19,220 nt of DNA from CAZSNT01 sp964607765. GTDB lineage: Bacteria > Verrucomicrobiota > Lentisphaeria > Oligosphaerales > JABHEG01. The stretch is taken from contig CAZSNT010000184.1 of assembly GCA_964607765.1 (NCBI GenBank), forward strand, positions 1 through 19,220, written 5' to 3'. Positions 1-7,976 of the stretch are shown here, piece after piece; position 1 is the stretch's first letter; every line of letters starts with the position of its first letter. Both the position numbers and the translations under genes were made by a program. The notes beneath the pieces were generated by a model, which saw only the letters and a program-made list of their open reading frames with translations, was not told the origin of the DNA and made no database searches.

Positions 1-210
1 CAAAGACAGTTGCGCTCATGTTGGTCGCCTGTGGCGACCGCCGTCCCCAACGGGGACGAACGTCTCAGCCAGGGGTGGAACCCCTGGAACAGATTGAGGC
101 AAAGACAGTTGCGCTCATGTTGGTCGCCTGTGGCGACCGCCGTCCCCAACGGGGGCGAACGTTTCAGCCAGGGGCGGAACCCCTGGAACAGATTGAGGCA
201 AAGGCAGTTG
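1..210. repeat. 99-bp direct repeats, each with three hairpins (two copies plus partial third)
   Basis: Copy 1 spans 1-99 and copy 2 spans 100-198. A third copy begins at 199 and stops matching after about 12 bases. The two full copies differ at only three positions (56/155, 64/163, 76/175). Each copy contains three consecutive inverted repeats with 7-bp stems. In copy 1 these are 23-39 (GGTCGCC/GGCGACC, loop TGT), 42-58 (CGTCCCC/GGGGACG, loop AAC) and 69-87 (CCAGGGG/CCCCTGG, 5-nt loop). The differences between copies fall in a loop, in unpaired sequence, or turn a T-A pair into T-G, so all stems are kept. This resembles a REP-like palindromic element, but no REP-associated transposase is visible. 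The array starts at the window edge and probably continues leftward. Confidence 0.9.
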
Positions 211-330
211 GCCTCCCCGAAGGTCGTCCATGACTTCGTCGACAGAACGCTGCTCGGGCCGCATGTTGAAGAACGGGTGATCGCAAACACAGCCGCCGCT
301 CAAGTGCGGAGTAGTCGTCAATTCGCTCAT
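115..330 (-). pseudogene. Truncated reading frame, translationally coupled to the upstream glycosidase-like gene and cut by hairpin repeats
   Basis: An ATG at 330 overlaps the stop codon of the 1429-aa gene (TGA at 329-327) in an ATGA arrangement typical of translational coupling. The frame encodes 71 residues. The first 40 or so look like ordinary unique protein sequence and include a Cys-x-Cys (residues 14-16) and a DHPFFNMRPEQ stretch. From about residue 41 the frame runs into the partial third repeat copy and then a full 99-bp repeat, where it stops. The tail is therefore repeat-derived. The simplest reading is the 5' remnant of a longer gene that was interrupted or deleted by the repeat element. 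I do not recognise the family. It could instead be a genuine short peptide gene that borrowed its end from the repeat. Confidence 0.55.
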
Positions 331-3300
331 CGGTCGGGGGTGAGCCGGTAGATGTGTGCCTTCTCGATGGTCCTGAAGAGAAGGGAGCCGTCGGCGTTGG
401 GGGCAACGGAGACCGCTCCGAGCGCCTGCCCGCCCGCGGCCAGTGCGGTAACAGCCCACTCCGTCCCGGCGAACGCGGGCACGAGCGCTGCCGGACGGAT
501 CTGAACCGTGCCGACGACGCCGTGTGGAATTGGCATGATGGACAGCCCGTGCGCAGTCCGATCGATGGTCAGCGCGACATCCGTGCGGACCGGACCGACG
601 TCCACGAGCGTGCCGGCTGGATTGCGTCCGGGCTTCAGGCTGCCGCGTGGCGGCACAGGCTGCAGGACAGCTTGGAACTCGCCATCCGCGTCAGCCGCAA
701 TCTCGAGTACGCCGACTGCATAGCTCATGCCTGCCGTGTCCTCGCCGTCGAGGGCGAGCCGTCCCTGCCCAGGCTGGAACATGCCCACGCAGATCGGGTA
801 CTTACCGGGTTGGATGTGTCCGGGGATCTCAACGTGGTGCGGCCCGTCCACGACACTCGAGCCGGGCTCCCACTGCGACGTGGGTTTGGGGCCATGGTGG
901 TCGTTCTGCCACAGAATGTTGCCGTTGTCCGTGAAGTGAACGAACAGGCGCCAATCCCCGTCCACGCGTCGGTTGACGTCCCAACGGTAAGTGATCCGGA
1001 TGCTCCTGCCGGGCCCGGATACGACAACGGGGGGCATCGGTCTCACCGGCCCCGGAGGACGGGAGGCGACATACGACGCTTCGTACGTGCGCGGGTCGAT
1101 GTACCAACTGGTGGGTGTCCCCACGTAATCCGCAACGTGACCGGCTGCCGTCAGCGCCGTCCAGGCCTCGATGTCAGGGCCTGTCGCCACGAAACCGTAG
1201 GGAGGAAGGACTCTGTCGCCGGCCCGCCAGCCGTCCTGCCCATCGTTGATCGTGAGTGTCAGGCCGTTGTCGTAGGCAACCCGGACTTTCCGCTCCGCAT
1301 CCGTCCGGACTGCGATCCGGCTGCTCACCCACCGGCCGTGCTCCGCCGGGACACGTTCGAAAAGGTATTCGATCCGTGCCGGATTGGCTGGCGCAAACCG
1401 GCTCTGCAACGGTTGCATGAGGAAGTACTCGCGCAGAACGAGACTCAGGTTGCTCATGTTCCCCGTATTGACGAACCCCGCGTGTCCGTAAGCCAGTTCC
1501 TCGGCCCGGTACTTGTCCATCTCGGGCCCCGTCAGTCGTCCGCTCCGCGTGCGGTGCCATCGCGTGTAGTACCCCATGCCGTGGTTCACGGCGAGTGGAT
1601 GGATCTTGAGCAGGTCGAAGTCCACCAACACGGGCTTGATCTCGCCGCCGCGGCCGCCGATCTGGGCTTCACACCCGTCGATCCGGCCGGCCCACACACT
1701 GTGGTTGTTCCCTTCGCCGAAGAGGGGGCCGCCGTGTGTCTCGCGCATATAATCAAAGAGCCAGGTGATGGTGTCGAAGCTGTAACGAATGCTGGCCGCG
1801 CCAGGCGCATCAGCATCGTAGTCAACCTGGAAAGGGAGTGCGACGCTGTGCACGTCGAGGTAAGCTGCCCGGGTGTGATACCAGTCGTGGACTTTCGGGC
1901 TTTGGTCCTTCACATAGCGTGCGATCCACGACGGCTTCATGCGATAGGACTGAATGCCGGTGGAAGGCATGTACCAGGCGTTGATCCGGTTGCCCCCGGA
2001 ATCCAGCGAGATCGCCGCCTCGTCGTACTGCGGGTAGTTCGGGTAGTAATCGATGTAGTTCTCGTGAAGCGAGAGCAGGTAACCGAGCTCAGCCGCCGTC
2101 CTGCCCAGCGTCTGCATCTGCTCGTGGCCGCCCCGGTGTTCGTTCGCCGGCACGTGCTCGGGAAGTCCGTTATCGTAGCCGTGGCGCTGCCAGACGTGAT
2201 AGATGATGGCCAGGTCACCCACGCCGTATCCCTTGAGCACGCCCAGATAATCTGCGAAGTCCGCATAGTTCGCCCCGAACCCCCACACGTCAAGGACGAT
2301 CTTGTTCGACAGCACATCGTGGTACGGCGACTTTGGATTCGGGAAGTTCGGGAACGTCTCCGGCAGGTCGGCCGACACTGTCACATACACGCGCTCCCGT
2401 AACGGGTTGCGGGTGCCGTCTGTCTTCGGCCGGTACAACGTGGCACCAAGCGGCTGGCACACGCCGGCGTTGGTAACGGTCCAGTCGCACCAAGTCGAGA
2501 TAAACTGATCGTCCTTCTCATACACGCTCATGCGCCGACTGAGATAAGGCACGAACAGCGGATCTGAGTCGAACCCGTACAGCGGGCCGCGGAACGCGCT
2601 GAAGGCACCGGCTGCGGACTCCGCATCGATCACCAGCGTCTTGCCCTTGAGCCGGAACCGGTACGTCACAGCGGCACCGTCGTCCGTGTTGACCCGGTAC
2701 AGAAGCACGTCGTCCTCGACCCGGACGTCGCTCACGGTGGCTGCAGCGTCGGCAAGCGACCTGCCGGAGGCGAGAATCGCCCCGGTCGCGTCCGCGCGGC
2801 TTGCGAAAACAGTGCGCCCGTCCGCCGTGCAAGTCAGGTGAAGCCCCGGGGCGGCGTTAACTTCATAAACGATGGTCTGGTTCGAGGCGCGGCACACGAG
2901 CCGGAATGGTCCCGAGCCGGTCAAGGACGTCTCGATCTGCGGACTCCGCAACGACGGGACAAGCGTGGCGGACGTCGGGTGAATCAGGCGAGCCAGGTGC
3001 CCCGGATCACCATCCACAACGGCCGTCATGTCAATGTGGCCGTTGATCCGGTCCGCTGCCGTCAGGATGCTGTACCGCAGCGACGAGGCACCGGGCGAAG
3101 GCAGGGCAGGGCCGGTCAGTGCATCGCCCGTGCGGAGTCCGGGAAACGTCGCCTTGTCCGTCTCGCGCCCGGTGAGGACGAGTGTCGTCGTCACGTCCGC
3201 CTGCGTCGGGCCATCCAGACTGAAAAGGCCGACCTCGAGGCTGGGCTTCTCGCCAACGGCCCACACCGGTCTCGACGGAGTAATCCAGCCGAAAGACCGG

Positions 3301-4616
3301 TTAGCGAGGGTGATGCTCCCGAACGTGGAAGGGCGCCGCCAGTACTGCTCGCCGGCTTTCGGGCGCCAGAGCATCTCGTAGTGTCGATCCCCGGGCGTGT
3401 CGGAGTCCGTCATCATGATCTGGAACCCCAGTCTGTGGCCGGGTTCGGGCGTGACGCCGAGTGAGGCAAACGGGATGGCAGCCTCCAGGATCCACCCGCC
3501 TTTGAACAGTTTGGTGTCGACTGTGACACCCGGAAGCGTCTGGGGCCGGCCAAGTACCGCGCCGTAGTCGCACAGGCGCACCATAGGCCTGTCCTGTTCG
3601 CCGAACGGCAGAATCGTGAGGACATAGTCGTCGGCAGTGATGCTGTCCCCGACGCTGTCCGGATCCGTACTGATGCCAATCCGCAGCGCGTCGCTTCCCA
3701 CAAAGTCCTGTGTGCCCGTGTCCATGAAGAAGAACCGGTCATCGACCCGGATGTCAGCGATGTAGAGCCTGTCGTCATCCCAGCCGAGCAGGATGTGTGA
3801 GCTGAGGTCCTGCGGTCCTGTCCAGCCGGCCTTGAAGCCCGGCTTGTGGCTGACCACTTCAACCGACATCTGCTCTTTCTCCGTGAGCGCAAGGGCCGCG
3901 CGCAGCCATGCGGCCGGCCAATCGTCCAGGTCCCCGTCAACCTGAATTGGCTCCGGCAGGCGGAAGCAGGCCGCGCGTCCAGGCGGGAAGGGCGAAGTCA
4001 ACCCGTCAGGGCGGACGAATGCAGGGCGTTCCGGCGGCTTCGGTTCTTCGCCCACGCGGATGCGGAATTCGGCGACAGCCGTGGCGCCGGCGTGCTCTCC
4101 CCGGTAGGGGGGATGCTGCATGAAAGCCGGCAATGTGCGATCTCCGCAGGTCCGCTGTCCCGGCCGGAAGCCGGCGCCGCTCGCGCTGCTGTCGAGCGGG
4201 TGGATGTTCCCGTCCGGCGTCAGGATCCCGGTTCGCCACAGGCGTGTCCGCGTGAGGTCGATCAGGACGTTTCCGTCCCGTCGGATCACCGGCTCTCCCC
4301 AGCACGCCCAGTCGTACGTGGTCGTGTCACCGGGCGCCGTGGAAAAACGCAGGACAATGTCCTGCCCATCGTACGCGGACAGATCGAGGGAGTGCTTGGC
4401 CCATTCGGTACGCGCATGGTGCGTCTTGAGGAGTTCGTGTGCCTCCCCATTGCCCTCGCGCAATTCGATCCGGAAAGTAACGCCGTCCGAATCGATCGCG
4501 CCATTCCCGAGCCCGACCGAGACGTCCAGGCGGACGGGGCCAGCCAAGGCCAGGAACGGGGCCAGAGCGAGAAGAGGAACAGCACAGAGGAATCCCCGGC
4601 ACGGGTTGACAGACAT
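327..4616 (-). CDS. Exported multi-domain glycosidase-like protein (CBM9-like module plus DUF5696/GH101-like barrel)
   Basis: This 1429-aa protein begins with a signal peptide (hydrophobic residues 9-25, likely cleavage after ALA at 23-25). Residues 28-190 form an NPCBM-like beta-sandwich. Residues 220-435 look like a CBM9-type module, with the typical VDGDLDDW opening. A beta-rich region (450-760) leads into a probable TIM barrel at about 770-1060. Candidate acidic catalytic residues are D921 (in YLDVHS) and E968 (in LFGEG). Residues 1195-1300 form a further beta-sandwich. The barrel recalls DUF5696/GH101-like glycosidases, but I cannot assign a substrate or be sure it is active. I chose the ATG at 4616 because GAGGTG lies 5 nt upstream; the in-frame ATG at 4634 has no such site. 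It starts 19 nt after the URO-D stop, so it is the same operon. Confidence 0.8.
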   Translation of the reverse strand: MSVNPCRGFLCAVPLLALAPFLALAGPVRLDVSVGLGNGAIDSDGVTFRIELREGNGEAHELLKTHHARTEWAKHSLDLSAYDGQDIVLRFSTAPGDTTTYDWACWGEPVIRRDGNVLIDLTRTRLWRTGILTPDGNIHPLDSSASGAGFRPGQRTCGDRTLPAFMQHPPYRGEHAGATAVAEFRIRVGEEPKPPERPAFVRPDGLTSPFPPGRAACFRLPEPIQVDGDLDDWPAAWLRAALALTEKEQMSVEVVSHKPGFKAGWTGPQDLSSHILLGWDDDRLYIADIRVDDRFFFMDTGTQDFVGSDALRIGISTDPDSVGDSITADDYVLTILPFGEQDRPMVRLCDYGAVLGRPQTLPGVTVDTKLFKGGWILEAAIPFASLGVTPEPGHRLGFQIMMTDSDTPGDRHYEMLWRPKAGEQYWRRPSTFGSITLANRSFGWITPSRPVWAVGEKPSLEVGLFSLDGPTQADVTTTLVLTGRETDKATFPGLRTGDALTGPALPSPGASSLRYSILTAADRINGHIDMTAVVDGDPGHLARLIHPTSATLVPSLRSPQIETSLTGSGPFRLVCRASNQTIVYEVNAAPGLHLTCTADGRTVFASRADATGAILASGRSLADAAATVSDVRVEDDVLLYRVNTDDGAAVTYRFRLKGKTLVIDAESAAGAFSAFRGPLYGFDSDPLFVPYLSRRMSVYEKDDQFISTWCDWTVTNAGVCQPLGATLYRPKTDGTRNPLRERVYVTVSADLPETFPNFPNPKSPYHDVLSNKIVLDVWGFGANYADFADYLGVLKGYGVGDLAIIYHVWQRHGYDNGLPEHVPANEHRGGHEQMQTLGRTAAELGYLLSLHENYIDYYPNYPQYDEAAISLDSGGNRINAWYMPSTGIQSYRMKPSWIARYVKDQSPKVHDWYHTRAAYLDVHSVALPFQVDYDADAPGAASIRYSFDTITWLFDYMRETHGGPLFGEGNNHSVWAGRIDGCEAQIGGRGGEIKPVLVDFDLLKIHPLAVNHGMGYYTRWHRTRSGRLTGPEMDKYRAEELAYGHAGFVNTGNMSNLSLVLREYFLMQPLQSRFAPANPARIEYLFERVPAEHGRWVSSRIAVRTDAERKVRVAYDNGLTLTINDGQDGWRAGDRVLPPYGFVATGPDIEAWTALTAAGHVADYVGTPTSWYIDPRTYEASYVASRPPGPVRPMPPVVVSGPGRSIRITYRWDVNRRVDGDWRLFVHFTDNGNILWQNDHHGPKPTSQWEPGSSVVDGPHHVEIPGHIQPGKYPICVGMFQPGQGRLALDGEDTAGMSYAVGVLEIAADADGEFQAVLQPVPPRGSLKPGRNPAGTLVDVGPVRTDVALTIDRTAHGLSIMPIPHGVVGTVQIRPAALVPAFAGTEWAVTALAAGGQALGAVSVAPNADGSLLFRTIEKAHIYRLTPDR

Positions 4617-4635
4617 ACTCACCTCACGTGTCATG

Positions 4636-5739
4636 TCAGCCGCGGTCTCGCCAGTGCGAGGCGAGGCTGCTGCCGTACTCGAAGAAGTGCTTCAGTGTCG
4701 CGTAGTCGACCTCGGGCGGAATGGAGTGGTCCGAGTGCAGGATGTACCCCACACCGGCCTGCATCAACGGGATGATCTTCTTTTCCAGTTCCGCATCCAC
4801 GCGCGCAAGGTCGTTGGAGATCAATTCGCGCACGTCAATGTTGCCATAGAACGCCAGGCGATCGCCGAACTGCTCTGCGAGCCGCGGCATGTCCATGCCT
4901 GCTTTCACTTCCATGGCCTGCAGGCAGTCCAGGCCCGCCTCGACCAACCCCGGGACCAACGGCTCGACGAAGCCGCAGGAATGCACGATCACTTTCAGTC
5001 CCAGGTTATGCGCGAACGCAAACAGCTTCGCGTGCCCGGGTTGGATCAGGTCGCCATACATCTGCGGGGACATGAACGGACGCCCCTTGAAGCCCATGTC
5101 TTCGTAGAAGAACATGCCATCGGGCACACCTTCCTCCTCGAACAGCACGTCCAGATGTCGGATCGTCAAGTCCGCGTACGTCATGACCATGTCCAGCACC
5201 CAATCCGGGTCCAGCGCCATGCCCATGCACATGTACTCGTGGCCGCAGACCGGATGCATCTGCTCGAACGGCGCCACGCCCGCCCAGCTGAAGAACTCCT
5301 GGTTCTCCGCCGCTTTCGCTCTCTGCGCCCGGTAGTTTTCGAACGGGATCCGGCGCCGGTCGAGGTCGAGCAGGTGCGGCTTGATCATGGCCTCCCACTG
5401 CGGACGTTCTTTGACCGCGAAATCAACGTGCTCCGGCGTGCTCGCGTGCAGCTTGTGCCGCCGCAGCAACGCGCCGTTGCCGCTCCGTTCCAGGACTGTT
5501 TCCTCGTCCTCCTCGACCACTTCGGGCACAAAGTCCAGGTCGGCAACGCTGTTCAGCCAACCGCCGCCACGCATGCTCATACCGAAATGCTCGAGCATGT
5601 CCACGCCTTCGGCTACATGCCCCTCGTCCCGCCACCTCCTCGCGGTCTCGCCCCAGATCGACTCGTTGTACGGCAGCCGGTCCACGGCACGGTGTGCCAG
5701 CGCGTTCGTCATCCGTTCGTAACCCGTCATCGAGCTCAC
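4636..5739 (-). CDS. Uroporphyrinogen decarboxylase family protein (MtaA/MtbA-like)
   Basis: This 367-aa protein has the URO-D fold signature. The region around residues 251-256 (IVHSCG) gives the H-x-C-G zinc-type motif found in the methylcobamide:CoM methyltransferase branch, followed by a downstream AFYGNIDV strand typical of the family. True heme-pathway HemE lacks this Cys motif, so a methyl or one-carbon transfer role is more likely than heme synthesis, though the substrate is unknown. I chose the GTG at 5739 because an AGGAG lies 8 nt upstream; an ATG three codons later (5730) is the alternative, and a longer frame to 5826 would only add repeat-encoded residues. It lies between the EF-hand membrane gene and the 1429-aa exported gene. 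No corrinoid protein or activase gene accompanies it in the window. Confidence 0.88.
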   Translation of the reverse strand: MSSMTGYERMTNALAHRAVDRLPYNESIWGETARRWRDEGHVAEGVDMLEHFGMSMRGGGWLNSVADLDFVPEVVEEDEETVLERSGNGALLRRHKLHASTPEHVDFAVKERPQWEAMIKPHLLDLDRRRIPFENYRAQRAKAAENQEFFSWAGVAPFEQMHPVCGHEYMCMGMALDPDWVLDMVMTYADLTIRHLDVLFEEEGVPDGMFFYEDMGFKGRPFMSPQMYGDLIQPGHAKLFAFAHNLGLKVIVHSCGFVEPLVPGLVEAGLDCLQAMEVKAGMDMPRLAEQFGDRLAFYGNIDVRELISNDLARVDAELEKKIIPLMQAGVGYILHSDHSIPPEVDYATLKHFFEYGSSLASHWRDRG

Positions 5740-5767
5740 TGCTTTATCTCCTGTTGGCGGGAGTGTC

Positions 5768-5803
5768 ATCCCGCTCCTGATCCCGCTCCTGATCCCGCTC
5801 TTC
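5768..5803. repeat. Three tandem 12-bp repeats between two operon genes
   Basis: The unit ATCCCGCTCCTG occurs at 5768-5779 and 5780-5791, with a third diverged copy at 5792-5803 (ends TTCTG). It fills much of the 90-nt gap between the EF-hand gene stop (5830) and the URO-D start (5739). It is probably replication-slippage sequence and has no evident function. Confidence 0.85.
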
Positions 5804-5829
5804 TGTCGAGTCGGCCGCTGCCGCAAGAA

Positions 5830-7959
5830 TCAGCGTCCCAGCTGCACCGGGCAGGCCTGGAACAGGGCCAGAATGGCCATGATGAACAGAAGCAGCACCA
5901 CGACTATCCCCACGTTCCGCCAGCCGGTACGGCGCGGCGTGCCCACGGCATCGGCGGGGTACGGGGCGGCGCAGGTGAAGAACCGGCGCTGGTTGCGGCT
6001 CAGCCGCATCCGGGCATTGATGGCCCAACCGCAGCCCTCGAGCAACGCACTCAAGTCCTGGCGCCTCAGCTTCAGAAAGGCGATCAGGCTCACCGGCAGT
6101 ATCACCAACGCAGCCGCGCCGAGGAAACCGTAGACGACATGGTGCGACTCCATGCCCGCAAAGGTCTTGGTGATGAAGGCGAACGCCGAGCCGAGCGCAG
6201 CCGTGGCGACACCGATGCCCACGAAAGCGCCGCCGGCCATGTGGACGGCAGGCTGCGGCGATGCCGGCTTTGCGGACTTCGCAGCTTTGCCTGAGCCGGG
6301 CACGACAACCGCTTTGTCCGCCTTGGTCAAGAATTCCTTCTCCGCCGCGCCGGACCAGGTCTCGATCTTGCCCTCCACAAGACGCCAGAGCCGGATGAAC
6401 GGCATGCCCAGAGCCTCCCGGAGACTGATCGGGTTGTCGATCACCTGCGTGATCTGCGCGTCGTATTCCTTGCCGACTGTGTCGAAGAACACGCCGCGCT
6501 TGCCCACGGCCAGGTTGCCTTTCGTGCCTGCCGTGACCGGGACGGCAATAGTGGCCTTCGGGGCGCCGGCGCGCGTGATCTGCACGTACATGACGAACAG
6601 ATTGCTCTGTTTGGCCACGGCCGTGTGACGGGCCAGGTTCTCCACCTTCACCGCGAAGTTGAACCAACGCCCGTCCATCACCAGCGCGCCCATCTCGAAC
6701 ATGGCCCGTTGATCGGTGGCGTACAGCTTCGGGAAGCTGACGAAGTTGTTGGCGAAGCGCAGGAGATGCTGGTGCAACAGCAGCAGTTTCTCCACGCCAT
6801 GTGCCTTCTCGAGCACGCCCGCGACGGTTCGGTCCTCGTCGAACAACGCCTGAGCCTTCTGCTTGTATGTCGGGTCCAGGTACTGGTGCAGTCGGTCCAG
6901 TGGCACTTTCTCGACCGAACTGCCGCTCTTCTGAGTGAGGTAGGCCTCGTAGGAGGCGAACGCAGTCTTGACTTGCCGCCAGGCCGCTTCCGAGAGCTGC
7001 TCAGGCACGTCATCGAACGCACGTCCCAGCACTTTCTGTTTCAGGTCGCGCAGCCACGGCCGGTAGAGCGGGTTGACGGACCGCTCAGCCAACGGCAGCT
7101 GCTTATCGGCAGTGGGTGCGGCGATGGGCAGGTTCTGCAGGTACCCGGTCACCTGCTCGCGCTCGACCGGCTCGAGTTGCTGCAGAGCGCTGTCGGGGCC
7201 GGCGAGGCGCGGCAGCGTGCGCGCGTCGAACTCGGCCACCTGACACAGTTCGAAGAACAGATCGACCTTGTCCGCGTGCAGCCTGTAGACCTCGTGGATG
7301 GTCGCCGTGTCGCTGCCGAATGGCATGTGTTCGGCTGACGGCTGGTCCGGCGGCAGTTCGCCGCGCTGCCGCCACTCGAGGTAGCCGGGAATGGCCTGCA
7401 GGAAGGCGTTCACCTGTTTCTCCGTGACGCCGGTGCGGCCGCTGGCATCGGGCGTGCCCTGCGTAGCGCAAACGGCGTCCTGCAGGAACTGGACGGTCGT
7501 CGGAGTCGTGGCGGCGTCGGGCACAACCACACCGTCGCCGTTGATGAGCCGGGACTGAACAGTGTTGAGAAACTCGCGCACTGTGCCGAGGGAGACGGTG
7601 TGCTGTTCCGCGTTCCCACCCGCGGTGAGTATGTAGCGGGCGGACTCTGTCAGCGCTTTGCCTGCCGGCGTGTCGGTGCGGACGGCTGCGAGAGGGAGGG
7701 AGTCCGCGTCCGCGTGCAACTGTGACGTGTCGGCCAACTGGTCGAGGAGCCAGCGGATCGCCGCTTTGAGCTCGTTGCTGTGGATGCGGCTGTCCGCGTC
7801 AGCGTCGAGATAGGCAAGCAGCTTGGCGTCGCAGCGGAACGCTGTCACCGGCGCGCTGGTAGTCATCCAGTGTGCCTCGTCCATCTCGAGGATTGCCTTG
7901 AGATCCTCGGCGGACTCTATGCGGAGCTGGTATGTTCGTCCGTATTGCTGGAACTGCAC
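5830..7959 (-). CDS. EF-hand protein with three C-terminal membrane helices, function unknown
   Basis: This is a 709-aa protein. Near the N terminus, D52-E63 (DADADSRIHSNE) is a near-canonical EF-hand calcium loop, with Asp at positions 1, 3 and 5 and Glu at 12; a second partial loop-like stretch (NGDGVVVPD) lies at 140-148. A long soluble middle (about 180-545) alternates helical and strand-rich sequence. Three membrane helices follow at about 575-600, 608-630 and 683-703. There is no signal peptide, so topology is uncertain. I chose the GTG at 7959 because AGGA lies 7 nt upstream. That puts it 17 nt after the GH2 stop, whereas the ATG at 8040 would overlap GH2 by 64 nt. I recall similar uncharacterised proteins across Planctomycetes and Lentisphaerae but cannot name a family. 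Its position points to a calcium-linked surface role (inference). Confidence 0.8.
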   Translation of the reverse strand: MQFQQYGRTYQLRIESAEDLKAILEMDEAHWMTTSAPVTAFRCDAKLLAYLDADADSRIHSNELKAAIRWLLDQLADTSQLHADADSLPLAAVRTDTPAGKALTESARYILTAGGNAEQHTVSLGTVREFLNTVQSRLINGDGVVVPDAATTPTTVQFLQDAVCATQGTPDASGRTGVTEKQVNAFLQAIPGYLEWRQRGELPPDQPSAEHMPFGSDTATIHEVYRLHADKVDLFFELCQVAEFDARTLPRLAGPDSALQQLEPVEREQVTGYLQNLPIAAPTADKQLPLAERSVNPLYRPWLRDLKQKVLGRAFDDVPEQLSEAAWRQVKTAFASYEAYLTQKSGSSVEKVPLDRLHQYLDPTYKQKAQALFDEDRTVAGVLEKAHGVEKLLLLHQHLLRFANNFVSFPKLYATDQRAMFEMGALVMDGRWFNFAVKVENLARHTAVAKQSNLFVMYVQITRAGAPKATIAVPVTAGTKGNLAVGKRGVFFDTVGKEYDAQITQVIDNPISLREALGMPFIRLWRLVEGKIETWSGAAEKEFLTKADKAVVVPGSGKAAKSAKPASPQPAVHMAGGAFVGIGVATAALGSAFAFITKTFAGMESHHVVYGFLGAAALVILPVSLIAFLKLRRQDLSALLEGCGWAINARMRLSRNQRRFFTCAAPYPADAVGTPRRTGWRNVGIVVVLLLFIMAILALFQACPVQLGR

Positions 7960-7976
7960 GTGCTCTTCCTCCCTGC

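Noticed and set aside
1..210. CRISPR array
   Set aside because: The unit is 99 bp with no unique spacers between copies and no Cas gene, so it is a direct repeat, not a CRISPR.
354..2402. Long plus-strand reading frame opposite the 1429-aa gene
   Set aside because: It is the shadow of the minus-strand gene in GC-rich DNA; it lacks a ribosome-binding site and any recognisable domain, while the minus-strand product has clear ones.
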